The notes below the pieces were generated by a model that saw only the letters and a program-made list of their open reading frames with translations, made no database searches and was not told the origin of the DNA. Made by a program: the position numbers and the translations under genes. DNA of 64,000 bases from Prorocentrum cordatum (Eukaryota > Sar > Dinophyceae > Prorocentrales > Prorocentraceae), in NCBI GenBank assembly GCA_963575745.1, contig CAUYUJ010016690.1, positions 28,501 to 92,500 on the forward strand. Direction: 5' to 3'. Numbering within the stretch: the first letter of the stretch is position 1; every line of letters starts with the position of its first letter. This document shows positions 11,241-22,110 of the stretch, one piece after another.

Positions 11241-12189
11241 TGAGGGAGCCAACGCGGCCCCACACCCTTCGGGCGCACACTTGGGGGGGCTGGGAGCTTG
11301 CGACAAGTCTCCCACATTCATTGTCCTGCCCCATTCTGTTCGCCTGGAGGCCTCCTCCAACCCTGTGGGCGAACAAGAGGAATCCCAGCGGGACGCCAAC
11401 CCTGGGGCCCGTGGGCCCCGCGCCGCTTGGGCAGAAGACGAACGCCGGGTCTGACAGGCCAGCTACCGCCCCCCTTTGCCCGATATGCTGTGCCATTATG
11501 TTCCCCCAGGGGCCTTGGCAAACTCTTCGGGCCAAGCAGACCGGACCCCTGGGACAGCAGCCAATTGATATGACCCTGGGACCTCTCCGCATTCTTCGGA
11601 CGAGCATCTGGGGGGCCCAGGAGATTCGGACATGTCTTCCCCATTCCTTGCCCTGTCCCGTTCTGTTCGCCCGAAGGCCTCCACAGACCCTCTGGGCGAA
11701 CAGAATGGGACATGGCGAACAAACCCTCCCGTTGGCGGTGATGCGACTGGATCGCACCATCAAGGCGCGCCCGGAGGTGATGGCCGACCCAACAGCGGTT
11801 TCTCTTAAGAGTTCACTGGATTTCAAATTTTCTTGAAGCTCTCTTGGGCCCTCCCTGTAGATCCTTGCGAGCCTCCCCGGCGCTTTCGGTGGCTTTCCCC
11901 GATGGCCTCCCGAGCCCTTCCCCGAGCGCTCCTGAGACGCCTCAGATGGGCTTCGACTTCGACGCACATCCCCGAGAGACTTCGAAACTGTCCTCAATAG
12001 GAGGGGGGTGAACGAGCAGTGCGCTGGGCCAAGCTGCTGCAGCGCTGCAAGAGCTCGGACACGAAGGCGCGGTCTCGCTGCCGCCGCCCGAGCCGCCGCC
12101 GTGTTTGTAGATTTTCGGTACAATCTGCGCCGTTCCTCCGAGAACCATTCCAGAAAGATGTCGTGGACGGAGTCCACGGGTCAGCCCTA
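11241..12189 (+). repeat. Q block, copy B
   Basis: Nearly identical to 23239-24118 up to about 12080. It holds a hairpin with 16-bp arms at 11657-11672 and 11694-11709 (CCCGTTCTGTTCGCCC against GGGCGAACAGAATGGG, one mismatch). No coding signal, although several frames are open. Confidence 0.85.
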
Positions 12190-13790
12190 GTCTCTACTAC
12201 ATTGCAGGGCCCAGTGCGTGCCAGAAGGGCGCAGGCTCCAATGCACCAAAACCGCCCCGGGCTGGCTCCGGGCCGCCCCGGGCCGCCCAGGCAGGCTCCA
12301 GGACATGTCGGGAGGGCCCCCAGAAGCCCCCAAGACGGCCCCGGAGAGCCCCGGCACGCTTAAAGATGGGCCCAAGACGCCCGAGATTCGCCCCAGGCGG
12401 CCCAAGAGGCGTCCAAGACGCCCGAAGAGGCCTCCCAAGAGGCCTCCCAAGAGGGCCCCGAGCGACAGAAATCGTCGATTTCTACTGTGTTTTTCGGTGT
12501 TTTCGGCCTCCTCGCCTCTTCGGCTTTCCGACGCTCCAAGACGGCCCAAGAAGTCCCCCCGACCGCTCCAAGACGGCCGAAGAGGACCCCAAGAGAGCCC
12601 CAAGACGGGCCAGGAGGGCCCCCAGACGGTCCAAGACGCCGCAGGACGCCCCAGGACGGCCCCAGGAGGCGCCCAAGACGGCCCAAGAGGCACCCAAGAC
12701 GGCCCCAGGAGCGGCCCAAGACGGCCCAAGACAGCCCAAGAGCGCCCAAGACGCCCGAGATTCGCCCCAGGAGGCCCTCGAGGCGTCCAAGACGCCCGAA
12801 GAGGCCTCCCAAGAGGCCTCCCAAGAGGGCCCCGAGCGACAGAAATCGTCGATTTCTATTGTGTTTTTCAATGTTTTTGGCCTCCTCGCCTCGTCGGCTT
12901 TCCGACGCTCCAAGACGGCCCAAGACGCCCCCCCGACCGCTCCAAGACGGCCGAAGAGGATACCAAGAGAGCCCCAAGACGGGCCAGGAGGGCCCCCAGA
13001 CGGTCCCAAGACGCCGCAGGACGGCCCCAGGACGGCCCAGGAGGCGCCCAAGACGGCCCAAGAGGCACCCAAGACGGCCCCAGGAGCGGCCCAAGACGGC
13101 CCAAGACAGCCCAAGAGCGCCCAAGACGTCCGAGATTCGCCCCAGGAGGCCCTCGAGGCGTCCAAGACGCCCGAAGAGGCCTCCCAAGAGGCCTCCCAAG
13201 AGGGCCCCGAGCGACAGAAATCGTCGATTTCTATTGTGTTTGTCAATGTTTTCGGCCTCCTCGCCTCGTCGGCTTCCCGACGCTCCAAGACGGCCCAAGA
13301 CGCCCCCCCGACCGCTCCAAGACGGCCGAAGAGGACCCCAAGAGAGCCCCAAGACGGGCCAGGAGGGCCCCAAGACGGTCCCAAGACGCCGCAGGACGGC
13401 GTCCGGACGGCCCAGGAGGCGCCCAAGACGGCCCAAGAGGCACCCAAGACGGCCCCAGGAGCGGCCCAAGACGGCCCACGACAGCCGAAGAGGCGCCAAG
13501 GAGGGCCTCAGATGGCCCGAAGACGGCCCAAGAGGCACCCAAGACGGCCCGAGAGAGCCCTAAGAGCCCCCCCGCGAGGCCCAAACGAAGGCCGAAGAGG
13601 CTCCGAAACGGCCCCTACGAAGCCTTCAGTGCCTTCAGAATTCCTTCCAGGAGCGGGGGAGCGGACGAGAGGCGACCGGCATATCGAAGGCACAAAAGAA
13701 CAATGTTGGACGCTCCGAGGGCCTTCGATGTTTCTCTGTTGGGGAGAGTCGTCGTAGGATCGACGATTGCCGACCGAGGGCATGGAGAAT
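12190..13790 (+). repeat. R block, copy B, expanded into ~375-bp higher-order repeats
   Basis: The T-rich core with GAAATCGTCGATTTC occurs three times (ATCGTCG at 12471, 12845, 13220), spaced 374 and 375 bp, each followed by the same run of 11-bp words. Copies A and C carry this core once. Long ORFs across it on both strands are low-complexity and follow the repeat, so they are not called as genes. Confidence 0.85.
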
Positions 13791-13819
13791 CCAGCGAAAG
13801 AGGAGAAGAAGGTGGAAAA

Positions 13820-13856
13820 GGAGGAGGAGGAGGAGGAGGAGGAGGAGGAGGAGGAG
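13820..13856 (+). repeat. GGA trinucleotide tract
   Basis: Uninterrupted GGA/GAG tract of about 37 bp between the R block and a PPR module. Confidence 0.95.
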
Positions 13857-13970
13857 CCCGACGCCATCATGATTGCCTTTCGGCCCTGCAGCCGCACCCC
13901 CCCGCGCTTGCCCAGAGACCCCTCGCCAAGTCGAGCTGATGTCGTGGACGGAGTCCACAGGTCTGCCCTA

Positions 13971-14083
13971 GTAAGCTACAGCGCTGGGATCAGCGCGTGC
14001 GAGAAGGGCGAGCAGTGGCAGAGAGCCCTGGCGCTGCTCAGCGAGATGGGGGAGGCGAAGCTGGAACCCAACGTCATCTGTAC
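13971..14083 (+). CDS. Single PPR module (fragment)
   Basis: Encodes VSYSAGISACEKGEQWQRAL and then ALLSEMGEAKLEPNVI, one 35-residue pentatricopeptide repeat of the kind found in arrays in dinoflagellate organelle RNA-binding proteins. The reading frame opens in the preceding low-complexity sequence and ends about 80 bp downstream without a second repeat. A lone repeat is unlikely to fold as a working protein. It is either an isolated exon of a larger gene or, more likely given four similar dispersed copies here, a copy spread as part of a repeat. Confidence 0.6.
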
Positions 14084-14085
14084 TG

Positions 14086-15440
14086 CAGTTCGCGCGAGAT
14101 TGCGATGCAGTGGCAGCGGGTCAGGGCGGCTCCCGGCGCTCCCGGGGCCCGGGTTGTCCTAGAGAGCCCGAAGCGAGCTTCAGAATGGCTCAGGACGGCC
14201 CCAAGACAAGAGAGGAGGCTGCCCAGGCGGCCCAAGACGACCCCTTATGACGACCCCACGAGGCCCAAATCGCTGATGTTCCGTGTTTTTTTTGTTTAAC
14301 TGTTGTAAACAACGGATTTTCACGTTCTCCCCAGTTCGCCCCAAGAACGGCTCCTGGCGCTTCCTCGATCGCCCTGTCATTGCCCATCAGGCTTCCAAGA
14401 GAGGCCCTCATTAGCGGCCCAAAAGCCCTTCAGGCTTCCAAGTAAGGCCCTCATTAGCGGCCCAAAAGGGCTCCAAGATGGCCCAAGACCGCCCGAAGGC
14501 GGCCCCAAAGAGCCCCATGTGCGGCCTTAAGGGAGTCCTCACAGAGCCCTGGAGAGCCCCAGGGACGCAAGCTTCCCAGGCTGTCCTCCACAAGGGGCTC
14601 CGGGGAACAGCCTGGGAACAGTTCCAGGGTGTCCAAAATACCGCAAGAGGCCGTCCAGAGGCCCCAGACAGCCTGAGGCCCCAGACGGGCCCCCAGGAGG
14701 CCCCGAAGGTGATGCAGGTGCACGTGCGGGGCGCACGCCCCAGCGAGAGCGTCGTGGCGGAGTATTGGTGCCTGGTCACAGTGGAGGACCAGAGGGCGCC
14801 CCGCTCACAGCCCGACGGGATGTGGCTCAGGAGCGGCCCCGCCCACCCCCAGCGGACCAGCGCTCTCCCGTGGCGGCCCACCCGCCCCCACTGCAAGACG
14901 CACGCACGCAGCCGGAGGCGGGCTTCCACAGGGGGCAGGTCGTTGCGGGAGCGCCCATCACACAGGGGGTCGGTAGGGCCGTACCTGAGGCAGAGGCATC
15001 TCCGCTTCTCCCGGAGTGCTCGCTCCCTTCTCCCTCCTCCTCGTGCCTTTCTGCCTGCCCCGTCCCGCGCCACGTGAGAACGAGGCTCTTGGCCCTGCGT
15101 GGACGCGGCGGCGACCCATGCGCCAGCATCAAGGGCTCGACGCCGACACTGGTCAACAACAGGCCGATTTCAACGATCTCGCGATTTCACAGCTGCCGCT
15201 CGTGCAGGAGTGAGCGTTCCACCCGGCGTCAAGAGCAACAGCGCAGCTCGTCACGACCGGAACTCACCGTATTCCCTTCTCCACGGAGTCGCTGCCACGG
15301 CACGCTCGGGCGCTCCAAGGTCCTGCGCCTGCACTCTTGTCCTCCCCCCCGGCCTCTCCACGAGCTCCACGAGCTGTTCGGCTTCGACATCCTCTTCTGT
15401 GAGTTGAATCTACGGTTTGCAAGTCACAGGTTCAGCAGAA
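14086..15440. other. Non-coding stretch, decayed repeat words
   Basis: Contains a T-rich core with AT-rich flank (14262-14330), 11-bp-word remnants to about 14520, then unique GC-rich sequence. ORFs reach about 200 codons but their products are biased in composition and I recognise no family. I see no gene I can support. Confidence 0.5.
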
Positions 15441-15819
15441 CGTGGATTTAATCCACGGGTTCGCACTCGTCTATCCTGCAATACCAGGAGCAGCGCGTGG
15501 TGCGTTGCTCTGGTGGCGGCGAACAAGGGGGCCTGCCGGGAGGGCCCACCGGGAGGGCCTGCGCCTCCCAGACAGCCCTAGCGAGTCCAAGAGGCCTCCG
15601 AGTTCGCCGAAGATGCTTCCGACACGGCCGAGGACGGCTTCAAGATGGCCCAAGGCCCAAGATGGCGTCCAAACGGCCGTCTGGGGCCCCAAGATAGCTC
15701 CACACAGCCTCCAGACGGCCGGAAGGCCTCCCCAAAGGCCCCCATAGCTCCAAGAGTCTCCCCAGCAGGGCCTTCCCGGTGGAGGGTTTCTCCGACCGAA
15801 GGGCTTAGGCGACCCGTGT

Positions 15820-16074
15820 TCTTCTTCTTCTTCTTCTTCTTCTTCCTCCTCCTCGTCCTCGTCTTCCATTATTCCTCCCCCTCCTCCTCCTCCTCCTCCT
15901 CCTCCTCCTCCTCCTCCTCCTCCTCCTCCTCCTCCTCCCCCTCCTCCACCTCCTCCTCCTGCTCCACTTCCTCCTCCTCCTCCACCTCCACCTCCACCTC
16001 CTCCTCCTCCTCCTCCTCCTCCTCCTCCTCCTCCTCCTACTCCTACTCCTACTCCTACTCCTACTCCTACTCCT
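15820..16074 (+). repeat. TTC/TCC/TAC trinucleotide tract
   Basis: About 250 bp of pyrimidine-rich triplets: TTC from about 15821, CTC/TCC through the middle, and TCCTAC repeats at the end. Confidence 0.95.
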
Positions 16075-16323
16075 CGGGTCGCCTACGGCCCCAGGGAAAC
16101 CGTGCACTTCCCAGTGCACAGATATGGTGTGTTCTGAAGCGTTTTCCAACATGTCGAGCGTGTCCGACATTCGGGCCCTCGAAGCGTCCACGACGGCCCG
16201 ACAGCTCTCAAGAGCGTTCCAGGCCTGGCCCAGAGGCCTCCCAAGGGGATCCCAGCGCGGCTCCAGAGCGTCCCTGGACGTCCCAAGACGGCCCCAGAGA
16301 GCCCCGGGACGGCCCAGGATTAA

Positions 16324-16439
16324 GTCGGGCACGCCCCTCTTCAGGACTTCCAAACATAGCCCATTTTTGCATTTTGAATAGTATTGGGGTATCTGTTTAT
16401 GTTTCGTCCAAAACTCGCTTGTAGGGGGACACGCCCGAC
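16324..16439. mobile_element. Miniature TIR element, copy 1 (116 bp)
   Basis: Ends in inverted repeats: left GTCGGGCACGCCCCTCTTCAG, right the reverse of GTCGGGCGTGTCCCCCTACAA. The interior is AT-rich, unlike the flanks, and too short to code. It shares ends and right interior (TTTGGGG/TATTGGGG...CTTGTAGGGGGAC) with 19773-19925. It is a non-autonomous element of MITE or introner type; no clear target duplication is visible. Confidence 0.7.
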
Positions 16440-16756
16440 CGAAGCCCAGGAGGCGCCCAAGATGACCCAAGAGGGCCCAGAGACTGCCCACCAGCGCCCC
16501 AGGTGCATCCCGACGGCCCCAAGGGCGCTCCCAGAGAGCCCGACGAGGCCCTCTACAGGATGCTACAACGCACGCCCTTGTTGTAGCATCCGTTGGGTGT
16601 TTTCTGATGTTTTTTGGGGGGCCGTCTTCGGGCCGCCAGGCTCCTCGGCTACAACATCTACGACATCTTTCAGCCAATAGAGGCTGTCGCCGCCTGTCGG
16701 CCCCGCCGCGTTCCCCCGCCAGGGCACCTGCGGATTGGCTTCACGGATATACGTTA

Positions 16757-16869
16757 GTCAGCTACAGCGCTGGGATCAGCGCGTGCGAGAAGGGCGAGCA
16801 GTGGCAGCGGGCTTTGGCGCTGCTCAGCGAGATGGGGGAGGCGAAGCTGGAGCCCGACGTCATCTATCT
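16757..16869 (+). CDS. Single PPR module (fragment)
   Basis: Encodes VSYSAGISACEKGEQWQRAL and ALLSEMGEAKLEPDVI, almost the same as the module at 13971. The upstream sequence CGCGTTCCCCCGCCAGGGCA recurs before the module at 21025, showing that the DNA segment rather than only the protein motif was copied. The frame closes a few codons later. Confidence 0.6.
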
Positions 16870-17333
16870 GACACTACCGTGACCAGCGCGTGCGAGATGG
16901 CACTTTCGGAACTCCGCCTGGAGCGGCTCCCGACCCTCCCGGGAGTCCCTAGACGGTCTTCGGCGTTCCTGGGCGGCCCTGGACGGCCGCCAGATGGCTC
17001 CAAGATTCCTCGAGCGTGGGGTTCGGGAAGGCCTTCTTGAAGGGCGGCGGGGGTAGAGCCGGTTGCCGTTGTTGACGGCCTCGAGGGAGAACACCTCGGC
17101 GACCGTTTTTAGGGAGCGGTCCCTCCCGGCAGCACAGCAGCACTGCACCGCAACACATGCAATTCCAAAGTCACGTCAAGAATGTGTGTCCCCGACGTAA
17201 GTGGTCCCGTTGATTGTTGTGGTTCCCGTTGTGGTCATGGATTTTCCCTCCCAGGTTGCAGGGCAGTGTTCCGTCGCACGCGGCCCCCCAATTCATGTGC
17301 ATGTCTCGTGGCAAAACGAGCATGTAGCACCCG
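16870..17333. other. No gene seen
   Basis: Unique, mixed-composition sequence between a PPR module and the 3' end of the minus-strand reverse-transcriptase pseudogene; from about 17170 it is the likely 3' flank of that element. Nothing recognised. Confidence 0.5.
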
Positions 17334-19080
17334 CTACCGTATCCTGGCCATGGCGTGTACCATTGGTAGCCACGTCGTAATTGCATCCTTCCTGGTGATC
17401 TCCGTTGTGGGCCAGCCCAGCCGTCGTGTAAGGCCAGCAGTCGGCACGCGGACGCCCCAGCGCAGGTCGTCATTGGCAGAACATTCCCAGTAGTGGTGCT
17501 CGAGCGTGGGCACGTGTGGCCCTCCGCAATGGTTGCAAGTCTTCGAAACCTCCCCTGTTGTGTGGGACTGCAGGAGGGCGTCTGACACAGCACACCCACA
17601 CGGTACCGCGGTCATGTGTGAAGCCAAGCCAGGAGTGGTACGTAGTGCCTCCTGGGCGGTCCGCATCGCAGCGGTCGGGAAAGGAACACCCGCCGCCAGT
17701 GGGCTCTCCCGGCGAGTCCTGTTCTGTAGCACGGGCCATTCGGTAGATCGGAGGATCAGGCGAAGCTCGTGTAGCTGCTTGCCCGTCCTGTCGGTGAGCC
17801 GGAGGCTTCCCTGAGGTCCCCTCCACTCCCAGTTGTCGTCCTGCTGCGCACCAATGGTAGCCAGGTGAGCTCTGTAAGCCATGATCGGTCCCTTCGTTTG
17901 CGCACTCGTGACAGCGCGCGCTCCCAGAATGCGAGGGCATCTCGGCCCTGCCTGCACAACGGGCATCGGAGTAGCTGCAGGGATCGCCGGCACAGGTGGT
18001 ACCGCATGTCTGCCTGATGCCCCATGAGAAGCATGTGGAGAACTTCTGGGGCCGCCCCTCTCCACTTCTTGAGGGAGACCGCCCGTCGTGCAAATTGCTG
18101 GCGGTTGTTGGTCATAGTCTTCGTGGGTGGCGTGAGAACCAGCGCCCATGTCGACACAGGTAATGCCATCGCAGTAACCGCAAGCCGTCGTAGTCGCAGC
18201 GGCAAGGGCAACGAGGCGATACGCCGGAGTCGCGCGCACCCTTCCTCGAACTTGCGGTGCTCCCTGTTGGTCAGCCGGGTCCTGTGGAGATTAAGATCCA
18301 GGCCCAGAATCTTCATGTTCATCCCAGCCAGTTGAGCGGCATCACACCGGTCTGGGTAGATTCGATAGTAAAGCTTTGCGTCTTGGCGTGGTTGGTCCGT
18401 AAAGCCGTCAGATTTTCTAGGTGGTCCCACTCTTGTTGTATGTGCTGCATATCCTCTGCTGTGCTGGTCATAGCTGTCCGGTCGTCCGCGAATGTGCAAC
18501 ACGTGGCGCCCGGCGCTATGGTTCCAAGTCTGCGCAGGGGTCCCGCAAGAATCGTAGCCATCGCCAGCGTAGCGACGGGGTCACCTTGAGGCAAGCTGTT
18601 GGAGACGAGTATAGATTGGTCGGAGAGAACAGGGCCAAGCTCAATCCAGCGCTCCTGGTGCCCCCATATGAACACAATGCTGTTGGTGATCCCGTCTGGG
18701 ACGCCCAAGTGCCGCCACACCGCGCCGACCAGGCGCGGGGATACCCGATCAAAGGCCGATTCATAGTCCCAGGATGTGACGTGCAGCTCGCCCCGGCGCT
18801 GCTGAAGGAGAGCTTGTTGTTCTGGCGACGCTTCAAATGTGTCGTCAAGCCTGTTGGCAGTGATCGTTTCCTCGAGTCGGGAGAGGCATGGCTCGATGAG
18901 TTGTTCTAGAGTGCGGCCCTTCATCCCCCCGCCCTGCGTGTCAGGGAAGGCCGGTCGAAGATACTCAGTGAGCTGTGCCGCCCTCCAACGGTGCCAGGCT
19001 CTGGCAATCGCACTCGCGATTGCTACAGGACGTAGTCGCGTCAGCACTGGCATGGTTGCAGACTCATCCTTGGGAAGATG
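17334..19080 (-). pseudogene. LINE-type reverse transcriptase, frameshifted and truncated
   Basis: Minus-strand RT in three successive frames. First segment (19053-18319): RPVAIASAIARAWHRW (fingers), DYESAFDRV (motif A, catalytic Asp), NSLPQGDPVATLAM (motif B) and FADDRT (motif C, catalytic Asp pair). A one-base shift near 18320 leads to GMNMKILGLDLNLHRTRLTN and a thumb-like stretch. A second shift near 17,870-17,940 leads to the C-terminal region, with a CCHC/CCHH-like knuckle CNHCGGPHVPTLEHHYWEC at about 17490-17550 and a stop at 17334. No endonuclease domain remains upstream; the 5' side ends at repeat DNA near 19080-19100. It is distinct in sequence from the elements at 31-44 kb. A dead copy of a non-LTR element. 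Confidence 0.8.
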
Positions 19081-19184
19081 TACTTGCCTCCGCTGCAGGA
19101 GTTGAGGCGTCTTGAAGGGCGGCGGAATTATCCTTCCTTTTCCGTGCTACGTTGTTAAAAAAAGACAAAGGTTGTCCAACGACG

Positions 19185-19690
19185 GCCCAGAGCCGCTCAA
19201 GAGGGCGCCTGGACGGCCCGAGAGGATCCCAAACGAGCCTCGAAACTGCCCCCAAGACGGACCCCAAGACAAGCCAGGAGGCTCCCAAGACGGCCCAAGA
19301 GGACCCCGATGGCGGCTCGACGAGTTCAGAATCATAGACTGTCGCATGGTCTTTGATCGGTTTGCACGTTCTCCCCACGTCGGGCCCAGAACGGCCACAG
19401 ACGGCTCCAGGGCCCTCCCAGATCGACCCAGCACGGCCCAAGAAGCCTCGAAGAGAGCCCCAAGACGGCCCAAGACCGCCCTAAGACGGCCCAAGCAAGC
19501 TTCAAGGCGGCCGAGTCGAGCCCCAGGATCATCCCAAGGCAGCCCTCAGAGGGCCCCACGAGCTGCCCAGGAGAGCCCAAAGCGCGCTCCGAGACTGCCC
19601 TGGACCCCCAAGAGATGGCCCCAAGACGGCTCAAGAGGCCCCCAAGACGGCCAACGAGACGCCTTGAATTTTCTCAAGGGGGCCCAGGTT
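19185..19690 (+). repeat. Degenerate 11-bp-word array with T-rich core
   Basis: CCAAGACGGCC-type words in the same polarity as the P/R blocks, interrupted at about 19330-19375 by a T-rich core ending in CACGTTCTCCCCACG, similar to the core at 14300-14335. No gene. Confidence 0.7.
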
Positions 19691-19772
19691 CAGCACGCCG
19701 CGGTTTTTCCATCCACGGGTTCACACTCGTCTATCCTACGACACCAGGAGCAGCGCGTGCAACTTGCCTTGA

Positions 19773-19925
19773 GTCGGGCCTGCCCCTCTACAGGAGGAGT
19801 ATCCAAAAACGGTCACAAATTAGTCCAGGGACGATTCTTCGAGTATCGTTGAGCATTTTTGGGGGTATGCTTCTACTCTTTCTTATTCTTCCTCCAAAGT
19901 CTGCCTGTAGGGGGACATGCCCGAC
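19773..19925. mobile_element. Miniature TIR element, copy 2 (153 bp)
   Basis: Left end GTCGGGCCTGCCCCTCTACA, right end the reverse complement of GTCGGGCATGTCCCCCTACA; interior AT-rich. Same family as 16324-16439 with a longer interior. Confidence 0.7.
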
Positions 19926-20129
19926 CTAAAGTTTGCCAATCGTGGCAGATCTGGGGTGGCGGGGGGCGCCCGAAGGGCTGGCGCCCCGCAGCCGGCCCGA
20001 GCGAGTCCAAGAGGCCCCCAAAGTTCGCCGAGTCTGCCTGCAATTCGGCCGAGGACGGCTTCAAGATGGCCCAAGGTGGCGTCCATGATGGGCCTGTTCT
20101 CCACCACCACCACCAGACGTTGGAGGGGG

Positions 20130-20246
20130 GAAGGAGGTGGAGGACGAGGAGGAGGAGGACGAAGAGGAGGAGGAGGAGGAGGGGGAGGAGAAGGAGGAGG
20201 AGGAGGAGGAGGAGGAGGGGGAGGAGGAGGAGGAGGAGGAGGAGGA
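20130..20246 (+). repeat. GGA/GAG trinucleotide tract
   Basis: Nearly pure purine triplets, part of composite copy 2; the equivalent tract in copy 1 (15820-16074) is pyrimidine-rich on the same strand. Confidence 0.95.
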
Positions 20247-20266
20247 CCCCCTCTCCCTCCGACTCA

Positions 20267-20356
20267 TGGTGGTGGTGGTGGTGGTGGTGGTGGTGGTGGT
20301 GGTGGTGGTGGTGGTGGTGGTGGTGGTGGTGGTGGTGGTGGTGGTGGTGGTGGTGG
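20267..20356 (+). repeat. (TGG)30 tract
   Basis: Ninety bases of uninterrupted TGG triplets, giving poly-Trp, poly-Val or poly-Gly in the three forward frames. Confidence 0.98.
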
Positions 20357-21024
20357 AAAACAGGCCCATCAGTCCAGACGGCCTCAGGGGGCCCCAAGAT
20401 AGCCCAAGACGGCCTCCAGACGGCCGAAAAGCCTTCCAAGAGTCCCAAGAGCACCCCCGCAGGGTGCAGAAATCACGGGTTTTCTTTTGGTTGGTTGTGC
20501 CCTTGCAGCGTCCACGACTGCCAAACACCCCCCAAGATCGCCCCAAGCGGGCCAAGAGTCCCCCCAGGAGAATCCCAAGGCGGCTCGAGAGGGCCCCAAA
20601 ACGGCTCCAGAGAGCCCCAAGACGGCCCAGGAGGCGCCCAAGGCGACCCAAGAGGGCCCAGAGATGGCCCACTAGAGCTACTGGTATATCCCAAGACGGC
20701 CCCAAGAGCGTTCCCAGAGAGCCCGAAGAGGCCCCCAACGAATGCTGCAACGCACCCCCCTACCCTGTTCGAGCATCCGTCGGGTGCTTTTTGAGGGCTT
20801 TCTTGGGACCGTCTTCGGGCCCTCTCGAGCCCCTCTTGGGGCAGTTTTCGAGGTCCCCCAGGTGCTCCCAGAACCTCCTGCAAGGCTGCAAGACGGCCCA
20901 AGAGAGCTGCAAGGCAGCTCAGGGAAAGCTCGAAGAGGCGCCCAAGACGACCCAAGACGGCCCAGAGATGGCCCCGCCGCGTTCCACTGCCAGGGTATCT
21001 GCGGATTTGCTTCACGGGTGTACA

Positions 21025-21137
21025 GTAATCATATACAGCGCTGGGATCAGCGCGTGCGAGAAGGGCGAGCAGTGGCAGCGGGCTTTGGCGATGCTCAGCG
21101 AAATGCAGGTGGCAGAGCTGGAGCCCGACGTCATCTC
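21025..21137 (+). CDS. Single PPR module (fragment) fused to R block
   Basis: Encodes VIIYSAGISACEKGEQWQRAL and AMLSEMQVAELEPDVI and then runs directly into the R block (copy C), whose first bases resemble a decayed next PPR repeat. As with the other lone modules, a working protein is unlikely. Confidence 0.6.
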
Positions 21138-22110
21138 TACTACATTGCAGGGCCCAGTGCGTGCCAGAAGGGCGCAGGCTCCAATGTCTCAAAACCGCCC
21201 CGGGCTGGCCCCGGGCCGCCCCGGGCCGCCCAGGCAGGCTCCAGGACATGTCGGGAGGGCCCCCAGAAGCCCCCAAGACGGCCCCGGAGAGCCCCGGCAC
21301 GCTTAAAGATGGGCCCAAGACGCCCGAGATTCGCCCCAGGCGGCCCAAGAGGCGTCCAAGACGCCCGAAGAGGCCTCCCAAGAGGCCTCCCAAGAGGGCC
21401 CCGAGCGACAGAAATCGTCGATTTCTACTGTGTTTTTCGATGTTTTCGGCCTCCTCGCCTCTTCGGCTTCCCGACGCTCCAAGACGGCCCAAGAAGTCCC
21501 CCCGACCGCTCCAAGACGGCCGAAGAGGACCCCAAGAGAGCCCCAAGACGGGCCAGGAGGGCCCCCAGACGGTCCCAAGACGCCCCAGGACGGCCCCAGG
21601 ACGGCCCAGGAGGCGCCCAAGACGGCCCAAGAGGCACCCAAGACGGCCCCAGGAGCGGCCCAAGACGGCCCAAGACAGCCCAAGAGGCGCCGAGGCGGGT
21701 CTCAGACGGCCCCAAGACGGCCCAAGAGGCACCCAAGACGGCCCGAGAGGGCCCTAAGAGCCCCCCCGGGAGGCCCAAAAGAAGGCCGAAGAGGCTCCGA
21801 AACGGCCCCCACGAAGCCTTCAGTGCCTTCAGAATTCCCTCCAGGAGCGGGGGAGCGGACGAGAGGCGACAGGCATATCGCAGGCAATCATATCCTAAGT
21901 AAAATTGCCCTTCTTCCTTCGAAGGCGGACGAGAGGCGACCGGCATATCGAAGGCACAAAAGAACAATGTTGGACGCTCCGAGGGCCTTCGATGTTTCTC
22001 CGTTGGGGAGAGTCGTCGTAGGATCGACGATTGCCGACCGAGGGCAGCGAATCCAGTGGAGGCCCAAGAGGCCCCCAGGAGCCCAAAAGAGATCCCCAAG
22101 AGGTGCCACG
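21134..22110 (+). repeat. R block, copy C
   Basis: Closely matches 1512-2512, with one replaced stretch around 21885-21925 (an AT-richer insert with CATATCCTAAGTAAAATTGC). Similarity to copy A ends at GTGCCACGG near 22110. Confidence 0.85.

Larger units (their letters stand above)
15440..16870 (+). repeat. Composite repeat, copy 1 (PPR relic, pyrimidine tract, PPR module)
   Basis: Aligns with 19690-21140: a decayed PPR start (CCACGGGTTCGCACTCGTC), a block ending GGCTTCAAGATGGCCCAAG, a trinucleotide tract, 11-bp words, GCATCCGT-GGGTG followed by GTCTTCGGGCC, and a good PPR module at the right end. The two copies differ by the miniature elements at 16324-16439 (copy 1 only) and 19773-19925 (copy 2 only). 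Confidence 0.65.
19690..21140 (+). repeat. Composite repeat, copy 2
   Basis: Diverged paralogue of 15440-16870 with the same order: decayed PPR start, block ending GGCTTCAAGATGGCCCAAG, trinucleotide tracts, 11-bp words, PPR module. It carries a miniature TIR element at 19773-19925 that copy 1 lacks at this position. Confidence 0.6.

Noticed and set aside
12218-13939. Long plus-strand ORFs (to 573 codons) over the R block
   Set aside because: They track the 11-bp words, are open in several frames on both strands and encode Pro/Arg/Lys low complexity.
17334-19080. Introns as explanation for the frame changes in the minus-strand RT
   Set aside because: The change near 18320 is a simple one-base slip within continuous homologous sequence; no GT-AG pair is needed or visible there.
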